From JAAYTY01 sp964569245 (GTDB lineage: Bacteria > Fermentibacterota > Fermentibacteria > Fermentibacterales > Fermentibacteraceae): DNA of 64,000 bases. Where the stretch lies: the NCBI GenBank assembly GCA_964569245.1, contig CAZMTK010000011.1, positions 9,041 through 73,040 of the forward strand. Direction: 5' to 3'. The position numbers and the translations under genes were made by a program. This document shows positions 17,131 to 24,805 of this stretch, one piece after another; the first letter of the stretch is position 1; every line of letters starts with the position of its first letter. A model generated the notes under the pieces. The model was not told where the DNA came from. It searched no databases and saw only the letters and a list, made by a program, of their open reading frames with translations.

Positions 17131-19176
17131 TCAGGCGCGGTCAGCGGACCTGCAGCCTCGGCGAGAAAGGCCCGCCGGCAGGAAGGCCAGCACTGCCGCG
17201 AAAAGCGCCAGGCCCGAAAGGGTCGCTCCCAGCGCAGGCAGGATGAGCATGGGCAGAGCAACGCAGACTGCGGCGCTTCCGGCCAGGGCCCCCAGCTCGC
17301 AGATGCCCGCCGTTCTCGCCATGCCGGCCTCTCCGGCGGCTCCTGCGGCGGAGGCGAAGCCCGCTCCGGCCGATGCACCTGACAGAGCGGTGCAGGCCAG
17401 GCAGATCGCGGCAAGGGGGCCGCCCCCCAGCACGCCGGAGGAATACATGAGCATGGCGCCCGAGGCGGCAGCCGGCGGAAAGGCCGCGGCAAGGAGCACC
17501 TTCGCAGGAGATATGCTTCTCCTGAGGGCTCCCTCCGCGGCGGACCCGGCGGCGAACCCGCCCATGAAGCATGCCGTGACAGCTCCAACCAGAACCCATG
17601 CGGTTCCCAGGACCGACTGCACTATGAGAAGGCATAGCACCTCCAGCCCGGTGCCGGCGATACCCGGCGCGAGCGTAGCGGCTGTGGCCGCCGGTCTTTT
17701 CAGGAGCACGGCTGACAGAATGGCGAGGGCGGCCGCCGCCGCCAGCGCCCATAGGACTTCCGACGCGGCCGATCCTCCGCCGTAAGCCCACCAGCCCGGC
17801 ATGAGCATCCGGAAGGCGACCGGGTCCAGATCGGCGTTCGGCCGCGCACTTACCGAAACTGCGGGCTGCATGTACCTCTGCACGGCGCCCGGCGAGAGGT
17901 GCCACGAGAGGGACATCCTGTCGAGGAAGACCGGCTCGAATCCATCCGGGAGGCTGACGGATGCTCCCAGCGATCCGGCCTCCGGCAGGGAGTCTCCCAT
18001 CAGGAACAGGGCGCCTCCAAGGGGCACTATGAGGTTGGTGCGGAAAGGCGAGGCGGCCAGGATCGAGGCCGCTGCTCCTGCCTGCATCGGGGCCAGCCGG
18101 TTCTCGCCGAGAGGAAGGCTGAAGGCTAGAACCCCCCCCGGCGAGAGGGCTTCGCGGCACTCTCCGAAGAATTCTCTCGTCAGCAGCCTGTTGCACGCCA
18201 ACGTGAGCGGCATCGGCGTCGAAACGATTATCAGGTCGGCGCCCGATTCCATCGAGGAGATGAACGACCTCGCATCCCCATGGCGGACGTCAGTCGAGCT
18301 GCTCTCTTGGATCCATTCGGAGCCTTCGGGCGAGAGGACCACGGTGGTGCTCACGCCAGGCCATGCCGCGGACATCTCCGCGACGTCGGGAGAGGAACCT
18401 GCATACGCGACGCGCTCGGGACGGGCCAGGGCCAGCGGCACGAGTGCGAGCTGTTCGGCAGCCTCGGGAGCCGAGTCCCACGCCTCGAGCACGCCCCCGC
18501 GGAAGAAGGCTCTCTGTCCGTCTTTCTCCATCACGGCGACCTCGCCCCACGGGGACGAGGACACCTCGACCGTGGAGAAGCCGCTGGATCCGCCGCCGGC
18601 GATCGCGGAGTCGAGGATTCCAGCCGCGCCCGAGGCCAGGACGGCAGCGGCAGCAGCAGCCGCCATCATCCCTCCGCGAAGGCCCGCAGCGGCGATCCCG
18701 GCGCCCGCGAGACACAGCGCAGCGGCCGAGAGCGTGGTGCAAAGCATGTGTCTCGATGCCAGGGCGAACAGGGCTCCTCCCGCGAGAGCCCCCGCCGCCT
18801 CGGCGGCGCAGACTGCCGACGGGCGCGACCCGCCCCTCCATGGAGGGACGAAGACCGCTCCAGCCAGCAGTCCGGCCGGGACGGCCGCCGCCGCTGGAGA
18901 TGCACCGGACAGCCTGGACAATGCTACGCCCGCAAGGGAAGCCGGGGGAAGGAGGCACATCAGGAGGCCCCACGAGCCGGGTCCGGCCCTGAGGAAGGCC
19001 GAGACGGCGGCCCCGGCTCCAGACGAGAGGAGCCAGCCCGCGAGGGACAGAGCGGCGGCGAGCTCGCCCAGATGGCGGGCGTACAGAGACTCCCTCATGA
19101 GGAGGCTCTGGCAGAGCGTCGAGACCGCTCCGCCGGCCATCGCCATCGAGACGGATGCACGCAGACCGGATCGCAC
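17131..19176 (-). CDS. Membrane protein with degenerate spermidine-synthase-like core
   Basis: This 681-aa protein has about seven hydrophobic segments (1-225), a soluble Rossmann-like domain (about 230-480) and a second membrane half (about 480-681). This is the plan of fused MFS/spermidine-synthase proteins. The soluble part keeps the order of SpeE folds (VEVSSSPWGEVAVMEKDGQR, then ARPERVAYAGSS, then DLIIVSTPMPLT). It lacks the glycine-rich GGGDG loop (YAGSSPDV instead) and the catalytic Asp after strand 4. Aminopropyl transfer is therefore doubtful. The start is GTG 19176, one base after the MEMO-AMMECR1 stop. It sits inside the AmmeMemoRadiSam operon; its role is unknown. Confidence 0.65.
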   Translation of the reverse strand: MRSGLRASVSMAMAGGAVSTLCQSLLMRESLYARHLGELAAALSLAGWLLSSGAGAAVSAFLRAGPGSWGLLMCLLPPASLAGVALSRLSGASPAAAAVPAGLLAGAVFVPPWRGGSRPSAVCAAEAAGALAGGALFALASRHMLCTTLSAAALCLAGAGIAAAGLRGGMMAAAAAAAVLASGAAGILDSAIAGGGSSGFSTVEVSSSPWGEVAVMEKDGQRAFFRGGVLEAWDSAPEAAEQLALVPLALARPERVAYAGSSPDVAEMSAAWPGVSTTVVLSPEGSEWIQESSSTDVRHGDARSFISSMESGADLIIVSTPMPLTLACNRLLTREFFGECREALSPGGVLAFSLPLGENRLAPMQAGAAASILAASPFRTNLIVPLGGALFLMGDSLPEAGSLGASVSLPDGFEPVFLDRMSLSWHLSPGAVQRYMQPAVSVSARPNADLDPVAFRMLMPGWWAYGGGSAASEVLWALAAAAALAILSAVLLKRPAATAATLAPGIAGTGLEVLCLLIVQSVLGTAWVLVGAVTACFMGGFAAGSAAEGALRRSISPAKVLLAAAFPPAAASGAMLMYSSGVLGGGPLAAICLACTALSGASAGAGFASAAGAAGEAGMARTAGICELGALAGSAAVCVALPMLILPALGATLSGLALFAAVLAFLPAGLSRRGCRSADRA

Positions 19177-19177
19177 C

Positions 19178-20677
19178 TCAGGGAGCGGTCGGCGCCGGGC
19201 CGAAGACCTGGGCCTGGAACCTGTAGATCGCCGCCCCGTCGGCCCAGCTCCCGGGGGGCAGGCCGGCCTTCTGGCAGAGGCCCTCCAGAAACTCCTGCGG
19301 CGTAGTCCAGCCAGCCTCTCCCGGAACCTGGGGGAGGAGGACGCCGCTCGCACCTCCGCGCACGATGTAGAGGCCGTCGGTGCCTAGCCGCACGGAGAGC
19401 GGGTCGTCCATCAGCTCGAGAGGGGTGAGAACGGAGATCTCGTATTCGATCGAGCCGAGCTCTCCTGCCGTGATGGGGGGAAAGCGCGGATCCTCCAGCG
19501 CGGCGGACCACGCCATCATCGCGGTTGCGGCGCCGAGGGGGTACACCGGCCTGATCGTGCCGATGCAGCCCCTCAGGAGTCCGCCCTCCGTGTAGGTGAC
19601 GAACACGCCCCGCAGGAGCCCCATGTCGCCTTCGGCAGAGGGCAGGGGCGGCCTCTCCGATCTGGTGGCGGCTGCAGACAGGTTCTGCTCCACTATGCGG
19701 CAGAGCTCCAGTCTGGTCTCCGTGCCGAGGGGCGCTCTCGCAGCCGCAGGATCCGCGGTTACGACCGCGGAGGCATAGCCTACAACGGACTCGGGGTTGC
19801 CGCCGGCGTCGGCGCTGCTGGCCATGCCTAGCACCGTCCGCTCGGCGTTCCCGAAGAGCTCCGAGTATGCGAGGACCACCGCCATCGGGATCCTTCCGCA
19901 GGCGAACGTCTCGACCCCCCTCGGAAGACGTGCCCGGGAGGTGGCGTCGAGGAAGCCTTCCATAGGGAGCGTGCTCCATGCGGCCATCGTCACCGAGTCG
20001 GCCGTGCGAGACAGGGCCAGCGGCGGGTAGTGAGACAGGTCCGAGCTGGCAATGACCAGTATCGAAGCATCTGCGGACTCTGCGTAGAGGAGCTCTGCAA
20101 GCAGCCTGATGGAGTTCGGATCGGTGCTGCCCGCCAGAACGGGAACCAGGCGCCACCCAGGCTCGAGGGCCGACAGGAGGAAGGGGAGCTGCACCTCGAC
20201 CGCATGCTCGCCGGCATGTTCCGAACCGCCCCTCGAGCAGGACGGGTGCGCCCTGATCAGCCTGCGTGCGGCGGCGGTGTCGATCTCCACGGCGCCCATG
20301 GGGGTGAGGAACGGGCCGCCGTCGTAGACCGAGAAGCCCAGGACGGGGGCGGTGTGGGCGGGCGCGATGACATAGACGACATCGTAGCGCCGTCCTTCGA
20401 GGCACTGGTAGAGGAGCGCCGCTGTAGGGGCGGAATAGACGTATCCAGCGTGCGGAGCGACGCCGGCCACGATCTCGCCTGCGGGGACGGCCGGCGGATC
20501 TGCGGCGTCGATCAGGCTGTCCACCAGCGAGGCCAGGACCTCTCCGTCGGCTGGATAGAACGAGCCCGCGACGGCCGGGGGCCTGACCTCCACAGGGGAG
20601 GCCGCGGCCCCGGACCTGCCGGGACCCTCGCAGGAAGCCGCCAGCAAAGCCGTCGCAGCCGCCAGTGCGATCCTCAT
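19178..20677 (-). CDS. Fused AmmeMemoRadiSam proteins B and A (MEMO1-AMMECR1), lipoprotein
   Basis: A 499-aa fusion. Residues 1-18 look like a lipoprotein signal (ALAAATALLAASC), so it may be anchored outside the inner membrane. Residues about 30-310 are a MEMO1-like domain: RPPAVAGSFYPADGE, APHAGYVYSAPTAALLY, SSDLSHYPP, with His residues that form the metal site in MEMO1-type folds. Residues about 325-499 are AMMECR1-like: GVFVTYTEGGLLRGCIGTI, AALEDPRFPPI, LGSIEYEISVLTPLE. The start is ATG 20677 with GGAGGAGG eight bases ahead (forward 20686-20693). With AmrS upstream all three components of the conserved system are present. Its biochemical function is unsettled. Confidence 0.93.
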   Translation of the reverse strand: MRIALAAATALLAASCEGPGRSGAAASPVEVRPPAVAGSFYPADGEVLASLVDSLIDAADPPAVPAGEIVAGVAPHAGYVYSAPTAALLYQCLEGRRYDVVYVIAPAHTAPVLGFSVYDGGPFLTPMGAVEIDTAAARRLIRAHPSCSRGGSEHAGEHAVEVQLPFLLSALEPGWRLVPVLAGSTDPNSIRLLAELLYAESADASILVIASSDLSHYPPLALSRTADSVTMAAWSTLPMEGFLDATSRARLPRGVETFACGRIPMAVVLAYSELFGNAERTVLGMASSADAGGNPESVVGYASAVVTADPAAARAPLGTETRLELCRIVEQNLSAAATRSERPPLPSAEGDMGLLRGVFVTYTEGGLLRGCIGTIRPVYPLGAATAMMAWSAALEDPRFPPITAGELGSIEYEISVLTPLELMDDPLSVRLGTDGLYIVRGGASGVLLPQVPGEAGWTTPQEFLEGLCQKAGLPPGSWADGAAIYRFQAQVFGPAPTAP

Positions 20678-20832
20678 CCCGCCAGCCTCCTCCAGTGACA
20701 TGCCCTGTGTCCGGACAGCCCTGACACGTCCGGGACAGCCCTGCCTGCCTGTGCGCTCGAGGCCAGAAGTGCCGCAGCGAGGGACAGGAGCGCCGCAAAG
20801 AACGACCGCCTTCCCATGATGCCCGTCATCAT
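20674..20832 (-). CDS. Possible 52-aa exported peptide between AmrS and MEMO-AMMECR1
   Basis: ATG 20832 follows GGAGGT closely, 14 bases after the AmrS stop. The stop overlaps the MEMO-AMMECR1 start (ATGA). The translation begins MMTGIMGRRSFFAALLSLAA and continues to SSAQA then GRAVPDV. This is a clear export signal with a twin-arginine-like GRRSFF and a likely AQA cleavage site, leaving about 23 residues that include one Cys (HRACHWRR). The last codons double as the Shine-Dalgarno of the next gene, so the tail may be under no protein-level constraint. It could be a real peptide, a coupling leader or a remnant. No family is recognised. Confidence 0.4.
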   Translation of the reverse strand: MMTGIMGRRSFFAALLSLAAALLASSAQAGRAVPDVSGLSGHRACHWRRLAG

Positions 20833-20846
20833 GCCGCAACCTCCAT

Positions 20847-21824
20847 CTAGCGCCACCTGCCGGGGATGGCGGTTCCGCAGGACGGGCAGGCCCCGTCCAC
20901 CAGAACGTTCGACTCGACAGTGTAGCCCGACCTGACGATCAGCGCGTCTCCGCACGAGGGGCAGAAGGTCGTCGCTCCGTCCCGGGCGGCTACGTTTCCA
21001 GTGTAGACATGCTCGAAACCGGCGTCTCTGGCGATGTCCCTCGCCGTCTGGAGCGTTGCGAGCGGAGTGGGCGGCACGTCCAGAAGCCTGTACATCGGGA
21101 AGAACCTCGAGAAATGGAGCGGAGTCGAGCTGCCCGCCCTGGAAGCAAGCTCGCCGACCAGCGCCTCGAAGTCCCTGCTCGTGTCGTTCCATCCCGGAAT
21201 GACGAGGTTCGTCACCTCCAGCCAGACGCCCTCCTCCAGAAGAACCTCGAGACTCCGAAGAACCGGTGCGAGCGTGCCGCGGCACATGGTCCTGTAGAAG
21301 GAGTCCGTAGCCCCCTTCACATCGAGGTTGGCGGCGTCCATCACAGCAGCCAGCTCTCTGAGGGGCCCCTCGTTGATGTAGCCGGCTGTCACGAGGATGT
21401 TCGCCAGCCCGGCCTCCCTCGCGAGCGCGGCCGTGTCGGCGACGTACTCGAACCAGACCACGGGCTCGGTGTAGGTATAGGAAATGGAGCGGCACCCGGC
21501 CCTCGACGCCTCCTCGACCACCTCGCGCGGAGGCATGTCGTACGGCGGCACGTCCTCCGGCGCTGCCTGGGAGATCTCCCAGTTCTGGCAGCCCAGACAC
21601 CCGAGGTTGCAGCCGACGCAGGCGATGGAGAAGGATGCCGACCCGGGGAGAAAATGGAACAGGGGCTTCTTCTCGACCGGGTCCACGGAAACCGCCACAG
21701 GTTTGCCGTAGACGAGGCTGACGAGCTCTCCGCTGCGGTTCAGCCTCACTTTGCACGTCCCCCGCTCCCCGGGCCGTATGACGCAGGCGTGGGGACACAG
21801 GACGCACTGGACGGTGTCAGTCAT
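20847..21824 (-). CDS. amrS: AmmeMemoRadiSam system radical SAM enzyme AmrS
   Basis: A 325-aa radical SAM protein. The N-terminal Zn-type cysteines CVLCPHACVIRPGERGTC precede the cluster motif CNLGCLGCQNWEIS near residue 74. Next come SYTYTEPVVWFEY, LDVKGATDSFY, and LVIPGWNDT with FSRFFPMYRL. An extra C-terminal zinc ribbon (CPSCGD and CPSCGT, about 285-318) extends beyond the usual domain. It overlaps the small CDWC protein upstream by eight bases and is followed by the MEMO-AMMECR1 gene. The three families co-occur across bacteria, archaea and, in part, eukaryotes. The modified substrate is unknown. Confidence 0.95.
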   Translation of the reverse strand: MTDTVQCVLCPHACVIRPGERGTCKVRLNRSGELVSLVYGKPVAVSVDPVEKKPLFHFLPGSASFSIACVGCNLGCLGCQNWEISQAAPEDVPPYDMPPREVVEEASRAGCRSISYTYTEPVVWFEYVADTAALAREAGLANILVTAGYINEGPLRELAAVMDAANLDVKGATDSFYRTMCRGTLAPVLRSLEVLLEEGVWLEVTNLVIPGWNDTSRDFEALVGELASRAGSSTPLHFSRFFPMYRLLDVPPTPLATLQTARDIARDAGFEHVYTGNVAARDGATTFCPSCGDALIVRSGYTVESNVLVDGACPSCGTAIPGRWR

Positions 21825-22062
21825 CTTCAGGGAGCACCGCGCACCAGTCGCAGGGATGGTCGCTGAGAAAGCCCTCGTCTATCAGGCGCTCGACGAGCTC
21901 CATGTCGGCTGGCTCGGGCGGTGCCTTTGCGGCGGTTGGAGAGACTCTCCGGGAGAGGAGATCTCCGATCAGGGGGACAGCCTCGACGAACTCCCGCGCG
22001 GTTGAAGGGGCTCCGCCGGTAGCGGTCAGGGCCAGAACGGCTGCGAGGAAGAAGATGCCCAT
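21817..22062 (-). CDS. 81-aa exported protein with C-terminal CxxC
   Basis: ATG 22062 has GGAGG about six bases upstream. The N-terminus MGIFFLAAVLALTATGGAPS is a signal peptide. The mature part is helical and acidic (ADMELVERLIDEGFLSD) and ends HPCDWCAVLPEDD. Only two Cys occur, as CDWC. The gene overlaps amrS by eight bases and is the first gene of the AmmeMemoRadiSam operon, so it is made together with AmrS. It matches no family I recognise. A substrate, metal carrier or regulator of AmrS are possibilities from context only. Confidence 0.6.
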   Translation of the reverse strand: MGIFFLAAVLALTATGGAPSTAREFVEAVPLIGDLLSRRVSPTAAKAPPEPADMELVERLIDEGFLSDHPCDWCAVLPEDD

Positions 22063-22135
22063 GCGTTGCCTCCGGGAGTAATCTACCCTCGAGCGGGCTC
22101 CGGGTCACAGGCGGGGCCTGGGGCGCCTTGCCGGG

Positions 22136-22141
22136 TATATT
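22136..22141 (+). promoter_or_regulatory. -10 element for a predicted leaderless transcript
   Basis: TATATT lies six bases before ATG 22148, and no Shine-Dalgarno precedes that ATG. This spacing would start the mRNA at or beside the A of ATG. The -35 position (GGGGCC) is poor. Confidence 0.4.
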
Positions 22142-22147
22142 GCAGTC

Positions 22148-22942
22148 ATGGAAGCGGCCGGCATTGCTGGCACGGTGACTGTGAGGCCGTACGGAAGCCT
22201 GCGCGACTTCCTGTCTCCGGGGCGCCGGGGTCTCGAGATCGCCGTGCGGACGGATGGCAGGGCTCCCGTGAGGCACGTCGCGGGGGCTGCGGGGATACCG
22301 TTCCCGGAAATCGAAGCGGTTCTGCTGGATGGAGAGCCCGTTGGGCTCGACGCTGTGCCCGCCCCCGGATCGAGGCTGGCCCTGTACCCGTCCTCCGGAC
22401 AGGGGTTGACTCCCGCGGGCCCCGCTCTGCGTCCGTCGCTGGCGCGGCCCCCCTCTTTCGTGCTCGACGCCAGTCTGGGCAGGCTCGCACGAATACTCAG
22501 GCTGCTGGGTTTCCATGCAGAGTACCGGCCGGCCGTGGATCCCGCCCTGCTCGTGGAGCTGGCCTCGTCCTCCGGGTCGGTGCTCCTCTCGCGGGAGAGG
22601 AGGCTCCTGATGCGCCGGGGCGTGGTGCACGGCAGATGGATCCGGAGCGGCGACCCGCGCGAGCAGGCGGTGGAGGTCGCCGTATCTCTCGGGCTGTCGC
22701 AGGAAATCCGCCTCTTCCGGCTCTGCTCGAAGTGCGGCGGTGACATAGACCTCGTCGCGAAGAACGAAGTCGAGCACCTCCTCGAGCCGCTGACCAGGGA
22801 GCACTACGAGGAGTTCTGGCGTTGCGGAGGTTGCGGACGGATCTACTGGGCCGGCTCCCATCTGCCTGCGCTGAAGTCTCTTCTGGAGGGGATAGCGGAG
22901 GCGTGCGGCAGTCCGCTCACGCCGGAGCCGCCCATGGATTAG
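22148..22942 (+). CDS. Ubiquitin-like/Mut7-C RNase-domain protein
   Basis: This 264-aa protein joins a ThiS/MoaD-like beta-grasp (about 8-85, with AVLLDGEPVGLDAVPAPGS) to a Mut7-C domain (about 100-250). The latter begins PSFVLDASLGRLARILRLLG, with the PIN-like acidic residue in LDASLGRL and LSRERRLLMR. A zinc ribbon follows (CSKCGG and CGGCGR, about 196-238). This two-domain arrangement is recognised in several phyla. The Mut7-C part is predicted to be an RNase. The beta-grasp domain does not end in the Gly-Gly needed for conjugation. It is first in a plus-strand pair with the MFS gene. Confidence 0.85.
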   Translation: MEAAGIAGTVTVRPYGSLRDFLSPGRRGLEIAVRTDGRAPVRHVAGAAGIPFPEIEAVLLDGEPVGLDAVPAPGSRLALYPSSGQGLTPAGPALRPSLARPPSFVLDASLGRLARILRLLGFHAEYRPAVDPALLVELASSSGSVLLSRERRLLMRRGVVHGRWIRSGDPREQAVEVAVSLGLSQEIRLFRLCSKCGGDIDLVAKNEVEHLLEPLTREHYEEFWRCGGCGRIYWAGSHLPALKSLLEGIAEACGSPLTPEPPMD

Positions 22943-23035
22943 ATTCCCACGCGAAGTGCGGCACCACTTGCAGCCGCCTCCCAGGCGCGCCCGGCGCGTG
23001 GTCGGAGGCACAGGCACCGGAGACGGAGAGAAGGA

Positions 23036-24436
23036 ATGGGCAGGGCTGTATCCCAGCCGGGCTCCGAGCTGAGGCGGACCATAGACATTTCGATAGGCGA
23101 GGGCCTCTTCTCGCAGATATATGCGGGGCTTGCAGGCCCGGGCTCGGTCTTCGTGACGAAGCTTGCATACCATCTCGGCGCCGGCCCCATGCAGTTCAGC
23201 GTCCTCTCGGCGATAGGCATGGTCTCGCAGGTGTTCCAGCCTCTCGGCCTGGCGATCACGCGAAGCCTCACGGCGCGCAAGCGCGCGGTCATAGCGCTTG
23301 CCGCAGCCGGGCGTGCGATGACGCCGCTGTACGGCCTCCTGCCCCTGCTGCTCCCGAGGAGGGACGCGCTTGACGCCTTCCTCCTGCTGTTCTTCGCCGT
23401 GACATCCGTGCTGGCCGTGGGTACCAACGCCTGGATGGGCTGGATAGGCGACATGGTGCCAACGAGGTTCAGGGGCAGGTTCTTCGCGAGGAGGAACCAG
23501 GTGCTGATGCTCGTGGGGCTCGTTTCGGGCTTCGTGTTCAGCGCCGCGATAGACCTTTTCGACAGCGAGCCGGGGCCCGTAGCGTCCTGGATGTCGGGGA
23601 TCCTGGGGCTGCCGCCGATGGCCGGGAGGGCCGGGACTGCATTCCTCGTGCTCTTCTGCCTCGCGGGGGTGATCGGGCTTTCCGGGCTTGCGATACTCGC
23701 CAGGCAGCCTGAGAGGAGCAAGGTCGTCGAGACAGCGACCTGGGGCTCGATGATGGCGAAGCCGCTCCGGGATCCCGATTTCAGGCGGCTGGCCGTCTGG
23801 GGCGTCTGGTGGCTGATGGCCCTCGGCATCGGCGCGCCCTTCTGGCAGCCTTTCATGATAGGCGAGCTGGGCATGAGCGTCCTCATGATAATGCTCTACG
23901 GAACGATCTCGACGGTTGCGGGTCTGCTGTCGCTCCGTGCCTGGGGGCGCTTCATAGACCGCTACGGGAACAAGAACGCCATGCGGTGCGCCATCGTCAT
24001 GGCTGCGATGAACCCTCTCTTCTGGGTGGCGGCCTCGCGGTCGCGGATCTTCCTCATCTACGGGGAGGCTTTCGTATCCGGGATCACCTGGGCGGGGGCG
24101 GGCATCGTGATGGCCAACTTCGTGCTCTCCGTGGCGCCGAAGCAGGAGCAGCAGGCATGGTCGGGAATGTTCAGCGCGCTGACGGGGTTGGCGATGATGG
24201 TCACGGCCCTGGCGTCGGGCGCGCTGATGCCGGGGTCCGTGAGTCTGCTGGGCATGGACCTGCACCCAATGCAGGTTCTCTTCCTGGTCGGCTCCGCGGC
24301 CAGGCTGACGGCGCTGATACCCCTGTCGGGCGTAAGGGAGCAGAGCGTGCCCTTCACCGCGGTAGTGAGGAGGATCCAGCAGTTCGCAGCCGTCCGCGTC
24401 CTCAACCTTACCGCGATCATCCACCCCCGCAGGTAG
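23036..24436 (+). CDS. Major facilitator superfamily transporter
   Basis: A 466-aa membrane protein with about twelve hydrophobic segments. An intracellular loop between early helices has WIGDMVPTRFRGRFFARRN, the Arg-rich equivalent of the MFS A-motif. A second repeat shows WGRFIDRYGNKNAMR. The ATG follows GAGAAGGA and lies 93 bases after the Mut7-C gene. The N-terminus (IDISIGEGLFSQIYAGLAGPG) is typical of a group of uncharacterised MFS proteins in uncultured bacteria. The substrate is unknown. The stop at 24434-24436 lies inside the 55-bp block repeated on both sides of the N run; the coding sequence itself looks intact. Confidence 0.85.
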   Translation: MGRAVSQPGSELRRTIDISIGEGLFSQIYAGLAGPGSVFVTKLAYHLGAGPMQFSVLSAIGMVSQVFQPLGLAITRSLTARKRAVIALAAAGRAMTPLYGLLPLLLPRRDALDAFLLLFFAVTSVLAVGTNAWMGWIGDMVPTRFRGRFFARRNQVLMLVGLVSGFVFSAAIDLFDSEPGPVASWMSGILGLPPMAGRAGTAFLVLFCLAGVIGLSGLAILARQPERSKVVETATWGSMMAKPLRDPDFRRLAVWGVWWLMALGIGAPFWQPFMIGELGMSVLMIMLYGTISTVAGLLSLRAWGRFIDRYGNKNAMRCAIVMAAMNPLFWVAASRSRIFLIYGEAFVSGITWAGAGIVMANFVLSVAPKQEQQAWSGMFSALTGLAMMVTALASGALMPGSVSLLGMDLHPMQVLFLVGSAARLTALIPLSGVREQSVPFTAVVRRIQQFAAVRVLNLTAIIHPRR

Positions 24437-24484
24437 CCCCCCCTGCCACAGTATCAGGTTGAAGAAGCTTGAGAAACCCCTTCT

Positions 24485-24584
24485 NNNNNNNNNNNNNNNN
24501 NNNNNNNNNNNNNNNNNNNNNNNNNNNNNNNNNNNNNNNNNNNNNNNNNNNNNNNNNNNNNNNNNNNNNNNNNNNNNNNNNNNN
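24485..24584. other. Assembly gap of 100 N flanked by an exact 55-bp duplication
   Basis: Exactly 100 N mark a gap of unspecified length. The 55 bases before it (24430-24484) and after it (24585-24639) are identical and include the last bases of the MFS gene. An exact overlap of 55 equals a common de Bruijn k value, so two contigs probably overlap here and no sequence may be missing. Confidence 0.9.
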
Positions 24585-24639
24585 CAGGTAGCCCCCCCTG
24601 CCACAGTATCAGGTTGAAGAAGCTTGAGAAACCCCTTCT

Positions 24640-24805
24640 TTAGATTAGGTGATTCTGCCACAGTATCAGGTTGAAGAAGCTTGAGAAACCCCATCTTTAA
24701 ATTATTCTAGACATGATGCATAATGATAAAAAGTATATCTTCGTGTTGTACAAAGAATGTTTATTTATTGAATAACAAGCGATTGCGGGGATTTCTCAAG
24801 CTTCT
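24640..24805. other. AT-rich intergenic segment between MFS and atpC
   Basis: The 370 bases between the convergent MFS and atpC stops contain the N run, the repeats and a strongly AT-rich stretch (for example TTTATTTATTGAATAA near 24759-24774). I see no gene, tRNA or clear terminator. The base composition suggests an insertion remnant. Confidence 0.6.

Noticed and set aside
17801..19387. Plus-strand open frame of 528 codons
   Set aside because: Antisense of the SpeE-like membrane protein, with low-complexity Arg/Ala/Pro composition and no domain.
21827..24694. Minus-strand frame of 955 codons spanning the N run
   Set aside because: It exists only because N was read as coding, and it runs antisense to the MFS and Mut7-C genes.
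24442..24695. CRISPR array
   Set aside because: Copies are only 14-16 bases apart, one flanks an assembly duplication, one is inverted, and no cas gene is near.
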